A stretch of DNA of 36,506 bases, taken from NCBI GenBank assembly GCA_023412655.1, contig JAEYNH010000204.1, forward strand, positions 1 to 36,506. The letters run 5' to 3'. The notes under the pieces are model-generated. The model did not search any database. It saw nothing but the letters and a program-made list of their open reading frames with translations, and was not told the origin of the DNA. The stretch is from Pseudomonadota bacterium (lineage in GTDB: Bacteria > Pseudomonadota > Alphaproteobacteria > Caulobacterales > Caulobacteraceae). The translations under genes and the position numbers were made by a program. Every line of letters begins with the position of its first letter. Positions within the stretch are counted from its first letter, which is position 1. Below are positions 7,901 through 17,389 of the stretch, one piece after another.

Positions 7901-8314
7901 ATGAAGATCAAAACCAGCATCGCCGCCGCGGCCTTCGGGCTCGTGGCCCTCGGCCTCGCCGCTCCGCAGGCCGTCGTGGCGCAACCGCAGCCGGCGGCAG
8001 AGAAACCCAAGCCGAAACGGCAGTGCTTCTGGGCCAGCCAGGTCAACAACTTCGCCGCCCAGAGCGATCGGGTGGTGAACATCCGCGTGGGCGTGAACGA
8101 CGTCTACAGCCTGGAGATCTTCGGGGTCTGCCCTGAGATCGACTGGACGCAGAGCATCGGCCTCGTCTCGACGATGGGCGACTCGATCTGCCAGGGTCTG
8201 GACGCCGAGCTCATCGTCCCGTCGGCCATCGGCCCGCAACGCTGCGCCGTGCGGAACATCCGCAAGCTGACGCCAGCCGAGGTGGCCGCCCTGCCGCCCC
8301 GGGCGCGGCCTTAG
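7901..8314 (+). CDS. small exported protein, DUF6491-like
   Basis: The 137-aa product starts MKIKTSIAAAAFGLVALGLA and has a signal peptide likely cut after VVAQ-type residues near 27. The mature part holds QCFWASQVNNFAAQSDRVVN, RVGVNDVYSLEIFGVCPEID and a Cys-containing IGPQRCAVRNIRKLTPAEV. This layout, with two or more paired cysteines and a C-terminal LTPAEVAALPPRARP, matches the small periplasmic DUF6491 proteins common in Caulobacterales and Sphingomonadales, as I remember them. Function is unknown. It starts 40 bases after mnmC and is followed by a long hairpin shared with the convergent TonB receptor gene. Confidence 0.8.
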   Translation: MKIKTSIAAAAFGLVALGLAAPQAVVAQPQPAAEKPKPKRQCFWASQVNNFAAQSDRVVNIRVGVNDVYSLEIFGVCPEIDWTQSIGLVSTMGDSICQGLDAELIVPSAIGPQRCAVRNIRKLTPAEVAALPPRARP

Positions 8315-8325
8315 ACCGCCAAAGA

Positions 8326-8347
8326 GGGGCGCCGGCTCCGGCGCCCC
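8326..8347. terminator. bidirectional terminator hairpin
   Basis: GGGGCGCCGG (8326-8335) pairs with CCGGCGCCCC (8338-8347) between two convergent genes. On the minus strand it runs into CTCTTT; there is no T-run on the plus side. It probably ends both transcripts. Confidence 0.65.
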
Positions 8348-8369
8348 CCAAAGCACGGTCAGTGGGCGG

Positions 8370-10823
8370 TCAGTAGTTGAGGCGCAGCGTCAGGCCGTAG
8401 CTGCGCGGCTGCCCGAGGAACGCATTGAAGGAGGCCGGCTGGAAGGGGGCGTCGTACGCCACCTGGTAATAGACCTCGTCGAACAGGTTCTGCGCCCATG
8501 CCTCCAGGCTCCACCGGTCATCCTGCGAACCGATGGCGATGCGGGCGTTCACCACCGTGTAGCCGGGCTGGTTCTTGATCGGATTGAGGTCCGAGCCGGT
8601 GTTGTAGGACGAGACGCTCTTGGCGTTGAGCGAGACCCGGCCGGTGAGGTCCGCGGTCAGATCGCGCTCGTAGGTGACGGCCAGGGATCCCGACCACAGC
8701 GGCGCCAGCGACAGACGTGAGCCCGGCAGGTTGCCGCCGAGGGCCACCGGCGTGCTCTTGGGATAGTAGGTCTCGGCATAGGTGACGCCGCCGTTGAAGT
8801 TCAGCCCGTCGACGGGGGTGAACCACAGGAAGTCCACGTCCACGCCCTTGGAAACCACCTTGGGCACCGAGGTCACGGTGAAGACCAAGCCGTTGAAGGC
8901 GTTGAGCTGGAAGTCGCTGTAGTCCTGGTAGAAGGCGGTGGCGTTCAGAAGCAGCGAATTGTCCAGCAGGGTGTTCTTCACGCCCAGCTCGTAGGAATCG
9001 ACCATCTCCGGGGCGAAACTGGTGTCCAGCACCGGCGCGGTGGCTTGGCCCGGGACCGTCTGGACGGTGGAGGCGATCCGGTCGAGGTTGAAGCCGCCGG
9101 CCTTGTAGCCCCGGGCGTAGGAGGCATAGGCCAGCACCGCCTCGCTGAACCGGTAAGCCACCTTCACGGTGCCGGTGAACTTCTCCTCCTTCAGGTCCTG
9201 GGCGTTGCGGCCGATCTGCGCGAAGCGCGGATTGCCGGCCGTAGCGCAAATCAGCTGATAGGGCCCAGCGCCGAGCAGGCCGCCGGCGCGGATGAGGGCT
9301 CCGGTGGCCGGTACGGGCCCGCCGATGGCCTGGGCCCTCGCCAGGGCGGTGGCGCAGCCGATGCCGCCGTCGCTGTTGCGCCAGAAGCTCTCGAGGTCCT
9401 TGTCCTCCCAGGTGTAGCGGGCGCCCAGGGTCAGCTCGAGGCCGTCGGTGACTTGGAAGCTGTTGTTGGTGAAGAGGGCGAAGCCCTTCTCCTTCTGATG
9501 ATAGTTGTCGTCCTGGCCCTGGCCCGCCACGAAGGTGGAGCCGTCCGCGGGACGTCCGGTGAACAGCGGCAGTTGGTTGCTCAGCAGCGCGCTGAGATAG
9601 GGCTCGAACTGCCGACCGTAGCTCACCGTCCGCACGTGGAGATCAAGGTCCTCCCTCGAATAGAAGGCGCCCACCAGCCAGTTGAGCCGTTCCGTGCTGC
9701 CAGCGTAGCGGAGTTCCTGGGTGAAGGTCTTGAAGGCCGTGGAGGCGGGGTCGGCCGTCTCCAGGCCCGGGGTGTAGAGGATATCGGCCGAGGTCCAATC
9801 GACGTCGGCCCCGCCGGCCTGACGCCATTTGCGATACGCGGTGATCGAGGTCAGCCGAGCCCCGCCCAGCCAGGGCGTATCCCAGTCGGCGTGAACGGAG
9901 ATGCCCTTATCGGTGATCTTCTTGCGGAAGCTGCGGTTGCTGTAGTCGCGGAATTCACCCGGGTCGGGCGGATTGGCCAGGCCCCCGGGGCTCAGGGCGT
10001 TGACGATGGCTGCGGTCGATCCGTTGAAGATCTGCACCGCTCCGCAGCAGCTTTCGTCCCGCCGGGTGTAATCGGCCGCCACATTGATCTGCAGGGCGTC
10101 CGTCGGCTCGAACAGGACCTGCAGGCGGCCGGTGTAGAAGTCCTGATCGTTGATGTCGGGCTGGAAGACGTTCTTGTAGTAGCCGTCGCGCTCGCGGGCG
10201 GCCACGTAGAGCCGCGCGGCGACCTTGTCGCGGACCAGGGGCCCCGTGACGCCGATGGAGGCGCCGAAGCCGTCATAGTCACTTATGGTGGCTTCCGAAC
10301 TGGCCTCGAAATCCATCTGCGGCCGCTTGGTCATGACGTTGATGACGCCGGCCGTCGTGTTCTTGCCGAACAGGGTGCCTTGGGGCCCCTTCAGCACCTC
10401 GATGCGCTCCGGCTCGCCCAGATCGCTGAACGCGACGCCGTTGCGCGGCCGGTAGACGCCGTCGATGACGACGCCGACCGAGGACTCCAGGCCCGGATTG
10501 TCGCCCACCGTGCCGATACCGCGGATGCGGGCGGTGGTGATGGCCGCGCTGCTGGTGGAGGTGACGGTCAGGCCGGGCGCAGCGATGGTCAGGTCCTTGA
10601 TGTCGCGGATGCCGGCGTCGCGCAGCTGCTGGGCGTTGACCGAGGTCACCACGATCGGCACGTCCTGCAGGCTCTGTTCGCGCAACTGGGCCGTGACCAC
10701 CACCTCGTCGATGGTGCGCGGGGCCGTTGCGGGCGGGGCCTGGGCGGCTGCCTCGCCAATCGCACCGAAAGCCAGGGCCGCGGCCATAGCGGACGTACTG
10801 CAGAGAAACCTGCGCTGGATCAT
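8370..10823 (-). CDS. TonB-dependent outer-membrane receptor
   Basis: The 817-aa protein has a signal peptide (MIQRRFLCSTSAMAAALAFG, cut near AAA-QA) and then a plug domain with IDEVVVTAQLREQSLQDVP, GIRDIKDLTIAAPGL, RIRGIG and ERIEVLKGPQGTLFGKNTTA. A 22-strand-type barrel follows, with VLAYASYARGYKAGGFNLDR and the C-terminal GQPRSYGLTLRLNY, which ends in an aromatic residue. It fits the large TonB receptor family of Caulobacter and sphingomonads, which take up siderophores, plant compounds or carbohydrates; the substrate is not readable. ATG 10823 has GAGGAAA upstream and fits the signal peptide. No ExbB/TonB genes are near. The divergent dehydrogenase may belong to the same catabolic function. 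Confidence 0.93.
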   Translation of the reverse strand: MIQRRFLCSTSAMAAALAFGAIGEAAAQAPPATAPRTIDEVVVTAQLREQSLQDVPIVVTSVNAQQLRDAGIRDIKDLTIAAPGLTVTSTSSAAITTARIRGIGTVGDNPGLESSVGVVIDGVYRPRNGVAFSDLGEPERIEVLKGPQGTLFGKNTTAGVINVMTKRPQMDFEASSEATISDYDGFGASIGVTGPLVRDKVAARLYVAARERDGYYKNVFQPDINDQDFYTGRLQVLFEPTDALQINVAADYTRRDESCCGAVQIFNGSTAAIVNALSPGGLANPPDPGEFRDYSNRSFRKKITDKGISVHADWDTPWLGGARLTSITAYRKWRQAGGADVDWTSADILYTPGLETADPASTAFKTFTQELRYAGSTERLNWLVGAFYSREDLDLHVRTVSYGRQFEPYLSALLSNQLPLFTGRPADGSTFVAGQGQDDNYHQKEKGFALFTNNSFQVTDGLELTLGARYTWEDKDLESFWRNSDGGIGCATALARAQAIGGPVPATGALIRAGGLLGAGPYQLICATAGNPRFAQIGRNAQDLKEEKFTGTVKVAYRFSEAVLAYASYARGYKAGGFNLDRIASTVQTVPGQATAPVLDTSFAPEMVDSYELGVKNTLLDNSLLLNATAFYQDYSDFQLNAFNGLVFTVTSVPKVVSKGVDVDFLWFTPVDGLNFNGGVTYAETYYPKSTPVALGGNLPGSRLSLAPLWSGSLAVTYERDLTADLTGRVSLNAKSVSSYNTGSDLNPIKNQPGYTVVNARIAIGSQDDRWSLEAWAQNLFDEVYYQVAYDAPFQPASFNAFLGQPRSYGLTLRLNY

Positions 10824-11053
10824 CGGATTTCCTCCCCTCGGCGCCTCTGGCAAAGGGCGACCTGAGCCTGCGAAGTACGGCCTATTTATTTCAGCCACGC
10901 CACATAAATTTCGCCGTTACGCCAACCGAAGTTTCCAAAAATTCGGGCCGGCGGCTCCTCTCGTTGCGCCGGGGCTTCTGCTCCGCGCCGCCTGGCCCTA
11001 TGTGACGTGGCAAGGGCGCGGCGAACGGCCGCGTGCAAGGGAGGGAGTTTCCG

Positions 11054-12190
11054 ATGCCGCAGGACCACGGGCTGGAGCTGCGCACGCTGGTGCGCCAGGA
11101 CGGACTGCTGGAGTTGTCCCTGGCGGAGGTTCCGGTCCCGGAGCCGGGCCCCGACGAGATCGTCGTCCGCGTCGAGGCCTCGCCCATCAACCCCTCGGAC
11201 CTCGGCCTGCTGATCGGGCCCGCCGACCTCACGACGATCAAGACCTCCGGCACGGCCGAGCGGCCGGTGGTCACCGCCGCCCTTTCGCCGCCCGCCATGC
11301 GGGCCCTGGCCGCCCGGGTGGGTGAGTCCCTGCCGGTTGGCAATGAGGGGGCTGGCGTGGTGGTGAAGGCCGGCGCCTCGCCAGAGGCCCAGGCCCTGCT
11401 GGGCCGCACCGTGGCGATGATCGGCGGCGCCATGTACGCCCAGTACCGCCGCGTGCGGGCGGCCGACGTCCTGCCGCTGCCCGCGGACGCCACGGCGGCC
11501 GAGGGCGCCTCGTGCTTCGTCAATCCGCTGACCGCCCTTGGCATGGTGGAGACCATGCGCCGGGAGGGCCACACCGCCCTGGTGCATACTGCGGCGGCTT
11601 CGAACCTGGGCCAGATGCTGGTGCGGATCTGCAAGGCGGACGGCGTGCCGCTGGTGAACATCGTCCGGAGCGCCGAGCAGGAGAGCTTGCTGCGCGGCCA
11701 AGGCGCCGAGCATGTGCTGGATTCCACCGCGTCCGATTTCACCGCCCGCCTCGTGGACGCCGTGGCCGCCACTGGCGCGACCCTCGCCTTCGACGCCATC
11801 GGCGGCGGCCGGCTGGCGAGCCAGATCCTCTCGGCCATGGAACAGGCCGCCAACCGTGGCGCCGCCTACAGCCGCTATGGCTCGAACACCTACAAGCAGG
11901 TCTACATCTACGGTGGTCTCGACACCGGCCCGACAGAGCTCGCCCGCAGCTACGGCATGGCCTGGGGCGTCGGCGGCTGGCTGCTCACGCCGTTCCTGGG
12001 CAAGATCGGACCCGAAGCCGCCCAGCGGCTCCGTCAGCGAGTGGCCGCCGAGCTGAAGACCACCTTCGCCAGCCGCTACACCGCCGAAATCGGCCTTGCC
12101 GAGGCGCTGGATCCGCAGGTGATCGCCGCCTACGCCCGCCGGGCGACCGGCGAGAAGTACCTGATCAATCCGCAGAAGGGCCTGGGCTGA
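11054..12190 (+). CDS. zinc-type alcohol dehydrogenase / quinone-oxidoreductase family protein
   Basis: The 378-aa MDR-family protein has a GroES-like N-terminal domain (VPVPEPGPDEIVVRVEASPI, NPSDLG, NEGAGVVV) and a Rossmann domain after PLTALGMVETM (HTAAASNLGQMLVRICKA, AFDAIGGGRLASQI). The catalytic-zinc ligands of true alcohol dehydrogenases are not evident, so it is more likely an NADPH-dependent enone/quinone or enoyl-thioester reductase. ATG 11054 follows GGGAGGGAG; the in-frame GTG at 11033 lies upstream of that site. It diverges from the TonB receptor across about 230 bp, where I see an AT-rich stretch with the inverted pair ATTTAT (10884-10889) and ATAAAT (10904-10909), but no clear promoter. 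Confidence 0.88.
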   Translation: MPQDHGLELRTLVRQDGLLELSLAEVPVPEPGPDEIVVRVEASPINPSDLGLLIGPADLTTIKTSGTAERPVVTAALSPPAMRALAARVGESLPVGNEGAGVVVKAGASPEAQALLGRTVAMIGGAMYAQYRRVRAADVLPLPADATAAEGASCFVNPLTALGMVETMRREGHTALVHTAAASNLGQMLVRICKADGVPLVNIVRSAEQESLLRGQGAEHVLDSTASDFTARLVDAVAATGATLAFDAIGGGRLASQILSAMEQAANRGAAYSRYGSNTYKQVYIYGGLDTGPTELARSYGMAWGVGGWLLTPFLGKIGPEAAQRLRQRVAAELKTTFASRYTAEIGLAEALDPQVIAAYARRATGEKYLINPQKGLG

Positions 12191-12196
12191 CCGGCC

Positions 12197-12219
12197 GGCC
12201 CTCGCCGACGCCGAGGGCC
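12197..12219. terminator. hairpin between convergent genes
   Basis: GGCCCTCG (12197-12204), a 7-base loop and CGAGGGCC (12212-12219) form an 8-bp perfect stem, 6 bases after the dehydrogenase stop. No strong T-run follows (TCTCT), so it is a probable rather than certain terminator. Confidence 0.5.
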
Positions 12220-12230
12220 TCTCTGCCCTG

Positions 12231-12506
12231 TCAGGCCTGGCGCGGTGCTTCGATGACGATGCCTGACAAGGCCGCGTCGATCATGGCGACGTAGGCCTCG
12301 AAAGCGCGCGTGGTTGGGAACGCGCTGCGCCAGATGGCGTCGCCGATGAACTCCATCGCATCGGTGGGCTGGCGCATGGCGGCAATGGCCGTGCGGGCGT
12401 CGTCCTCGAAGCGCGGCCAATTGGCGTCGAGATAGTGGCTGCCGGGTTCACTGGGGCACTGCCGGCGGCAGAGCGCACGCGCGACCCTCTCCACCATCTC
12501 GCTCAT
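12231..12506 (-). CDS. hypothetical protein, 91 aa
   Basis: The product starts MSEMVERVARALCRRQCPSE and contains LDANWPRFEDDARTAIAAMR and AFEAYVAMIDAALSG. It is helical and soluble, with no signal peptide or membrane segment. The segment ALCRRQ..WPRFEDDARTAIAAMR resembles the short conserved block found in many small alphaproteobacterial and phage hypothetical proteins, but I cannot name a family. GGAGG lies 7-8 bases before the ATG, which supports the start. It lies 27 bp downstream of the next small minus-strand gene, so the two likely share a transcript. Confidence 0.75.
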   Translation of the reverse strand: MSEMVERVARALCRRQCPSEPGSHYLDANWPRFEDDARTAIAAMRQPTDAMEFIGDAIWRSAFPTTRAFEAYVAMIDAALSGIVIEAPRQA

Positions 12507-12533
12507 GGCTCGCGCCTCCGGAACGTCCCCACC

Positions 12534-12716
12534 TCAACGCGGGTCCGGCGAGGAAAAATAGAGCTCCAGCGAGGAACGGTTCGTGTACCCGGCCTGCACG
12601 GCCTCAATGATCTCGGCGGAGGTGGCGTCGAGGTCCTCCGCCAGCTGCTCGAGCTCGGCAGGATTCTCGACATTGATGACACGTTCGTCTTCCGGATCGG
12701 AGGAAGGCTCGCCCAT
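12534..12716 (-). CDS. small DUF3606-like protein
   Basis: The 60-aa product starts MGEPSSDPEDERVINVENPA, followed by ELEQLAEDLDATSAEIIEAV and a C-terminal LELYF. The pattern R-I-N-V near the start, a helix of L-x-x-L-x-x-x-x-x, then EL/I-x-AV-x-A-G and a final YL/F resembles DUF3606, a family of short alphaproteobacterial proteins of unknown function. The start at ATG 12716 is chosen over TTG 12731. It is acidic and soluble. The downstream gene is 27 bp away. The 218 bp between this start and the tRNA gene hold no gene I can support. Confidence 0.6.
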   Translation of the reverse strand: MGEPSSDPEDERVINVENPAELEQLAEDLDATSAEIIEAVQAGYTNRSSLELYFSSPDPR

Positions 12717-12934
12717 GGCCAAGTCTCGCAAAGCTTGTCGGACGTGAAATCCCCAACCAGCGGTCGTGTTCCGTGGCTCCGGTCAGGTTACGGTTGGTTA
12801 GGAATAGCGGGGCTGAAGCTCGGCCATCGGCGAAGGCCCGGGCTTCGATCTTCATGAGAGGGCCGGCTGCGGCGCCCGAGCCATGCTGAGGACCAAGGGT
12901 GGGCCAACGCGCTGAGAATGCTGGGAAAGGAGGA

Positions 12935-13009
12935 TGGTGGACGCGGCTGGGATTGAACCAGCGACCCCTACGATGTCAACGTAGTGCTCTCCCGCTGAGC
13001 TACGCGTCC
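12935..13009 (-). tRNA. tRNA-Val(GAC)
   Basis: The minus strand folds as a full cloverleaf. Acceptor GGACGCG pairs with CGCGTCC, the D arm is GCTC..GAGC, and the anticodon stem CTACG/CGTAG carries loop TTGACAT, so the anticodon is GAC (reads GUC). The T arm is GCTGG-TTCAATC-CCAGC. The discriminator is A and the 3' CCA is encoded (12935-12937 plus strand tgg). It sits downstream of cpdR on the same strand but has its own promoter. Confidence 0.97.
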
Positions 13010-13033
13010 ATATCCTTACGTCGGGAGGCGCGG

Positions 13034-13062
13034 GATATAACGGCGCGCCCGGCGGCTGGCAA
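13034..13062 (-). promoter_or_regulatory. sigma70-type promoter of the tRNA-Val gene
   Basis: On the minus strand TTGCCA (13062-13057) and TATATC (13039-13034) are 17 bp apart. Expected start is near 13027, giving a leader of about 18 nt before the mature tRNA. It lies between the cpdR stop and the tRNA. Confidence 0.7.
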
Positions 13063-13069
13063 GCGGCCG

Positions 13070-13426
13070 TTACGCTGCGATCATCCGATCGACCTCCGTG
13101 ACGATCTCGCGCAGATGAATCGGCTTCGACAACACCTTGGCCCCGGCCGGCGCCTTCTCGCCTGCGGCGAGCGCCACAGCGGCGAAGCCGGTGATGAACA
13201 TGATGCGCAGGCCCGGGTGTTTGGCCGCCGCCTGCCGCGCCACCTCGATGCCGTCCAGACCGGGCATGACGATGTCGGTGAGCAGCAGATCCCAGGGCTC
13301 ATCCAGATAGGTGGCGGCCTCGTCGCCGTCGGCGCAGGCAGTCACCTCGTAGCCGGCGCGCTCCAGGGCGCGGGCGAGAAACCCGCGCAGGGAATCGTCG
13401 TCTTCGGCGAGGAGGATACGGGGCAT
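13070..13426 (-). CDS. cpdR: CpdR-type single-domain response regulator
   Basis: The 118-aa protein is a lone receiver domain: MPRILLAEDDDSLRGFLARA with the acidic pocket, DLLLTDIVMPGLDGIEVARQ with the phospho-acceptor Asp, IMFITGFAAVALAAGEKAPA, and Lys in VLSKPIHLREIV. It closely resembles CpdR. In Caulobacter the unphosphorylated form localises ClpXP to the pole and primes it for degradation of cell-cycle substrates, under control of the CckA-ChpT phosphorelay. Length with ATG 13426 equals the family norm; ATG 13447 would add seven residues. It is divergent from the N-formylglutamate amidohydrolase gene, a neighbourhood I recall from other alphaproteobacteria. Confidence 0.9.
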   Translation of the reverse strand: MPRILLAEDDDSLRGFLARALERAGYEVTACADGDEAATYLDEPWDLLLTDIVMPGLDGIEVARQAAAKHPGLRIMFITGFAAVALAAGEKAPAGAKVLSKPIHLREIVTEVDRMIAA

Positions 13427-13519
13427 CGCGGCTACGGGCTCGGACATGAACGGCGAACATACCCGATCAACCGTAAATCCGCGATGAACCCTTTGACCGG
13501 CGCAGACGCTCGGCGTTGT

Positions 13520-14437
13520 ATGCGCAGGATGAACGCCTGGGAGCGCCTTGAGGACGCCGACCCGCCGACCAAGGCGGCGGCCTACACCCTGCACCGGGCG
13601 GCGCCGGAGGGCGCGCCGCCGCCGACGCCCCTGGTCTTCGCCTCACCCCATTCGGGCAGGTACTATCCCGAGGACATGATGTCGGCCGCCGTGCTCGATG
13701 CGGTGAGCATCCGCCGGTCGGAAGATGCGCTGGTGGACGACCTGATCGCCGCCGCCCCGGGTTATGGCGCTGCGGTGCTCAGCGCCAACTACGCCAGGGC
13801 CTACATCGACCTGAACCGGGAGCCGTTCGAGCTCGACCCCAACATGTTCGCCGATGAACTGCCCGAGTTCGCCCGCGCCCGGACGGCCCGGGTGGCCGCG
13901 GGCCTGGGATCGATCGCCCGGGTGGTGTCGGAAGGTCAGGAGATCTACCGGCGCAAGCTCACCTTCGCCGAGGCCCGCAAACGGATCGAGGGCGCTCACA
14001 GGCCCTACCACCGCGCGCTGGAGGCGCTGCTGACGGAAGCCCGCGCGGCGCATGGCATGGCGATCCTGGTCGACTGGCACTCTATGCCAGCCGCCGCGGC
14101 AAAGGCCGGGGGCCGCGACAAGCCTTGCGACATCGTGCTGGGAGATCGGTTCGGAGCCGCCTGCGCCGGAGTGCTGCCAAGCCGGGTGGAGCGTGAACTG
14201 GAGGCGTGCGGCTATCGGGTGGCTCGCAATACGCCCTACGCCGGCGGCTACACGACCGAGCACTACGGCCGGCCCGCTCGGCGGACCCACGCCCTCCAGA
14301 TCGAAATCAACCGCGCGCTCTACCTGGACGAGGCGACGCTCGCGCCCACCGAGGGTTTCGCGGTCCTCAAGGCCCACATCGAGCGGTTGACCGAGGTCCT
14401 CGCCCAGGCCGACTGGTCGCCCCTGCGGGGCGCCTAA
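13520..14437 (+). CDS. N-formylglutamate amidohydrolase family protein
   Basis: The 305-aa protein belongs to the FGase family (PF05013), metal-dependent hydrolases related to zinc carboxypeptidases. The motifs are LVFASPHSGRYYPEDM, RRSEDALVDDL, ARAYIDLNREPFELDPNMF, ILVDWHSMP (metal-binding Asp/His region), DIVLGDRFG and GYTTEHYG, with LQIEINRALY near the end. HutG in histidine breakdown is the best known member, but no hut genes are near, so the substrate may be another N-formyl or N-acyl amino acid. ATG 13520 or 13529 is the likely start. The stop codon lies in the A-tract of the minus-strand small RNA terminator. Confidence 0.9.
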   Translation: MRRMNAWERLEDADPPTKAAAYTLHRAAPEGAPPPTPLVFASPHSGRYYPEDMMSAAVLDAVSIRRSEDALVDDLIAAAPGYGAAVLSANYARAYIDLNREPFELDPNMFADELPEFARARTARVAAGLGSIARVVSEGQEIYRRKLTFAEARKRIEGAHRPYHRALEALLTEARAAHGMAILVDWHSMPAAAAKAGGRDKPCDIVLGDRFGAACAGVLPSRVERELEACGYRVARNTPYAGGYTTEHYGRPARRTHALQIEINRALYLDEATLAPTEGFAVLKAHIERLTEVLAQADWSPLRGA

Positions 14438-14463
14438 AAAAAAGCCGCGCCCGAAGGCGCGGC
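14436..14463 (-). terminator. intrinsic terminator of the small RNA
   Basis: On the minus strand GCCGCGCC, loop TTCG and GGCGCGGC are followed by eight T. The C(UUCG)G tetraloop is right only on the minus strand; on the plus strand the loop is CGAA and no T-run follows, so it is built for minus-strand transcription. Confidence 0.9.
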
Positions 14464-14519
14464 AGTTCAAATAGGGAGGAAACGCCCAGGAAGGGCAAAG
14501 GCGTCAAAGACGCCTGACG
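14436..14519 (-). ncRNA. small RNA, suhB/mmgR (alpha-r8)-like candidate
   Basis: A minus-strand transcript of about 84 nt is framed by a promoter (TTGCCT, 17 bp, TATCCG at 14554-14526) and a UUCG-capped intrinsic terminator (14463-14436). From the 5' end there are two alternative stem-loops, GGCGTC-TTT-GACGCC and GCCC-TTCCT-GGGC, then the unpaired motif TTTCCTCCCT (14482-14473), then TATTTGAACT and the terminator. The exposed CCTCC is complementary to Shine-Dalgarno sequences. From memory, this order and the ten-base motif are those of the alphaproteobacterial suhB/MmgR family, in which MmgR controls polyhydroxybutyrate storage. The family call is from pattern, not a covariance search. The 5' end is estimated. 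Confidence 0.7.
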
Positions 14520-14525
14520 GGAACG

Positions 14526-14554
14526 CGGATACGCTGCGGCGCACAAAAAGGCAA
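14526..14554 (-). promoter_or_regulatory. sigma70-type promoter of the small RNA
   Basis: TTGCCT (14554-14549) and TATCCG (14531-14526) are 17 bp apart on the minus strand. This is the same spacing and a very similar -35 box as the tRNA-Val promoter in this window. The -10 box is weaker. Confidence 0.5.
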
Positions 14555-14768
14555 GCCCGAAGGCGGATCAAAGTTTCGCAAAGTGGCCGTTTCGTTGAAT
14601 TTCGTGCCCCCACATCCCAACTGCGCATGGGGCCGCGGACCATTGTGTTTTGTGCGGCGCATAAATCGTTTTTAGCGGCCATAGCGTCGCGGAAGGCGAG
14701 TTCTTGCTAGCGGTACAGCCCGCTCTCCCCTACAAGCCCGCCCTTCCTCGCCGTCAGAACCCCGTTCA

Positions 14769-16601
<1,833 letters not shown>

Positions 16602-16708
16602 TCCTCCTCGGCGGGGGCGCCGAAAGAACCGGCAACGGAAATTTACCGCATCGGTCTGGACGCCGGCGCCACGCCCATGACACGTGGAAGGCGTATGGAG
16701 TCCAGACC

Positions 16709-17389
16709 ATGACCTCCGCCGCCCCACAACCGCCCAAGCCCTATCCTCCGAGGCACTATCCGACCCCCGCCGCGAAATGCGCGGACCTGGTGGTGCATGT
16801 GGTGGGCCTGACGCTGGCGCTCGTCGGCGGCGTGGTGCTGCTGACCATCGCGGTGATGCAGGGGCAGGTGAGCCGGGTCGTCGGGGTTTCCATCTATGCG
16901 GCCGGGGTGGTGGCCATGCTGGCCTTCTCCACCGCCTACAACTTCGCCAAGCCGCGCTACCGCCCTGCCCTACGCCGGCTTGACCATGCCGGCATCTTCC
17001 TGATGATCGCCGGCTCCTACACGCCCTTCACCCTTGGCCTGCCCGGCGCCTGGGGCTGGGGCATGACCGCGGCGGTCTGGTCCATCGCCACCCTCGGCGC
17101 GGTGGGCAAGCTGGTGCTGAAGAACCTCGACCGGAAGTTCTGGGTGGCCATGTACCTGGCGCTCGGATGGCTGGTGGTAGTGGCCCTGAAGCCGATCATC
17201 GACAGCCTGGCGTGGTACGCCTTCGTCCTGCTGGTGACCGGCGGGGTGCTCTACTCCACCGGAGTCATCTTCTATGTGAACAAGCGCCTGAAGTTCGCCC
17301 GGGCCATCTGGCACGGCCACGTGGTCGCCGCCGCGGGCGCCCACTGGGCGGCCGTGCTGCTGGGTGTGGTGCTGGCCTCCCAGCCCTGA
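16709..17389 (+). CDS. hemolysin III / PAQR family membrane protein
   Basis: The 226-aa protein shows about seven membrane helices and the PAQR marks: N-terminal PPRHYPTPAAKCADLVVHVV, STAYNF with the conserved Ser, RRLDHAGIFLMIAGSYTPFT (His and Asp of the metal site), and C-terminal FARAIWHGHVVAAAGAHWAA with the other His ligands. Bacterial TrhA-like members affect membrane energetics and lipid homeostasis; hemolysin is a historical name only. ATG 16709 is the first good start. Its 3' end is overlapped for 118 bp by an opposite-strand frame. Confidence 0.92.
   Translation: MTSAAPQPPKPYPPRHYPTPAAKCADLVVHVVGLTLALVGGVVLLTIAVMQGQVSRVVGVSIYAAGVVAMLAFSTAYNFAKPRYRPALRRLDHAGIFLMIAGSYTPFTLGLPGAWGWGMTAAVWSIATLGAVGKLVLKNLDRKFWVAMYLALGWLVVVALKPIIDSLAWYAFVLLVTGGVLYSTGVIFYVNKRLKFARAIWHGHVVAAAGAHWAAVLLGVVLASQP

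Noticed and set aside
9045..10865. 606-codon open frame on the plus strand
   Set aside because: It is the antisense shadow of the TonB receptor gene. High GC leaves long stop-free frames, and the product has no domain or signal and is full of His/Gly/Ala/Val repeats.
12534..12716. Toxin-antitoxin reading of the two small minus-strand genes at 12.2-12.7 kb
   Set aside because: Neither product resembles a known toxin or antitoxin, and the 27-bp gap and acidic DUF3606-like protein do not suggest such a pair.
12604..12855. 83-codon minus-strand frame starting MKIEARAFADGR
   Set aside because: Most of it lies antisense to, or out of frame with, the DUF3606-like gene, and the N-terminal part uses codons rare in this genome (CTA, TTG, TCA).
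14467..14682. 71-codon minus-strand frame over the small RNA
   Set aside because: No ribosome-binding site and no conserved look. It would have to cross the sRNA promoter and hairpins, so an RNA gene explains the region better.
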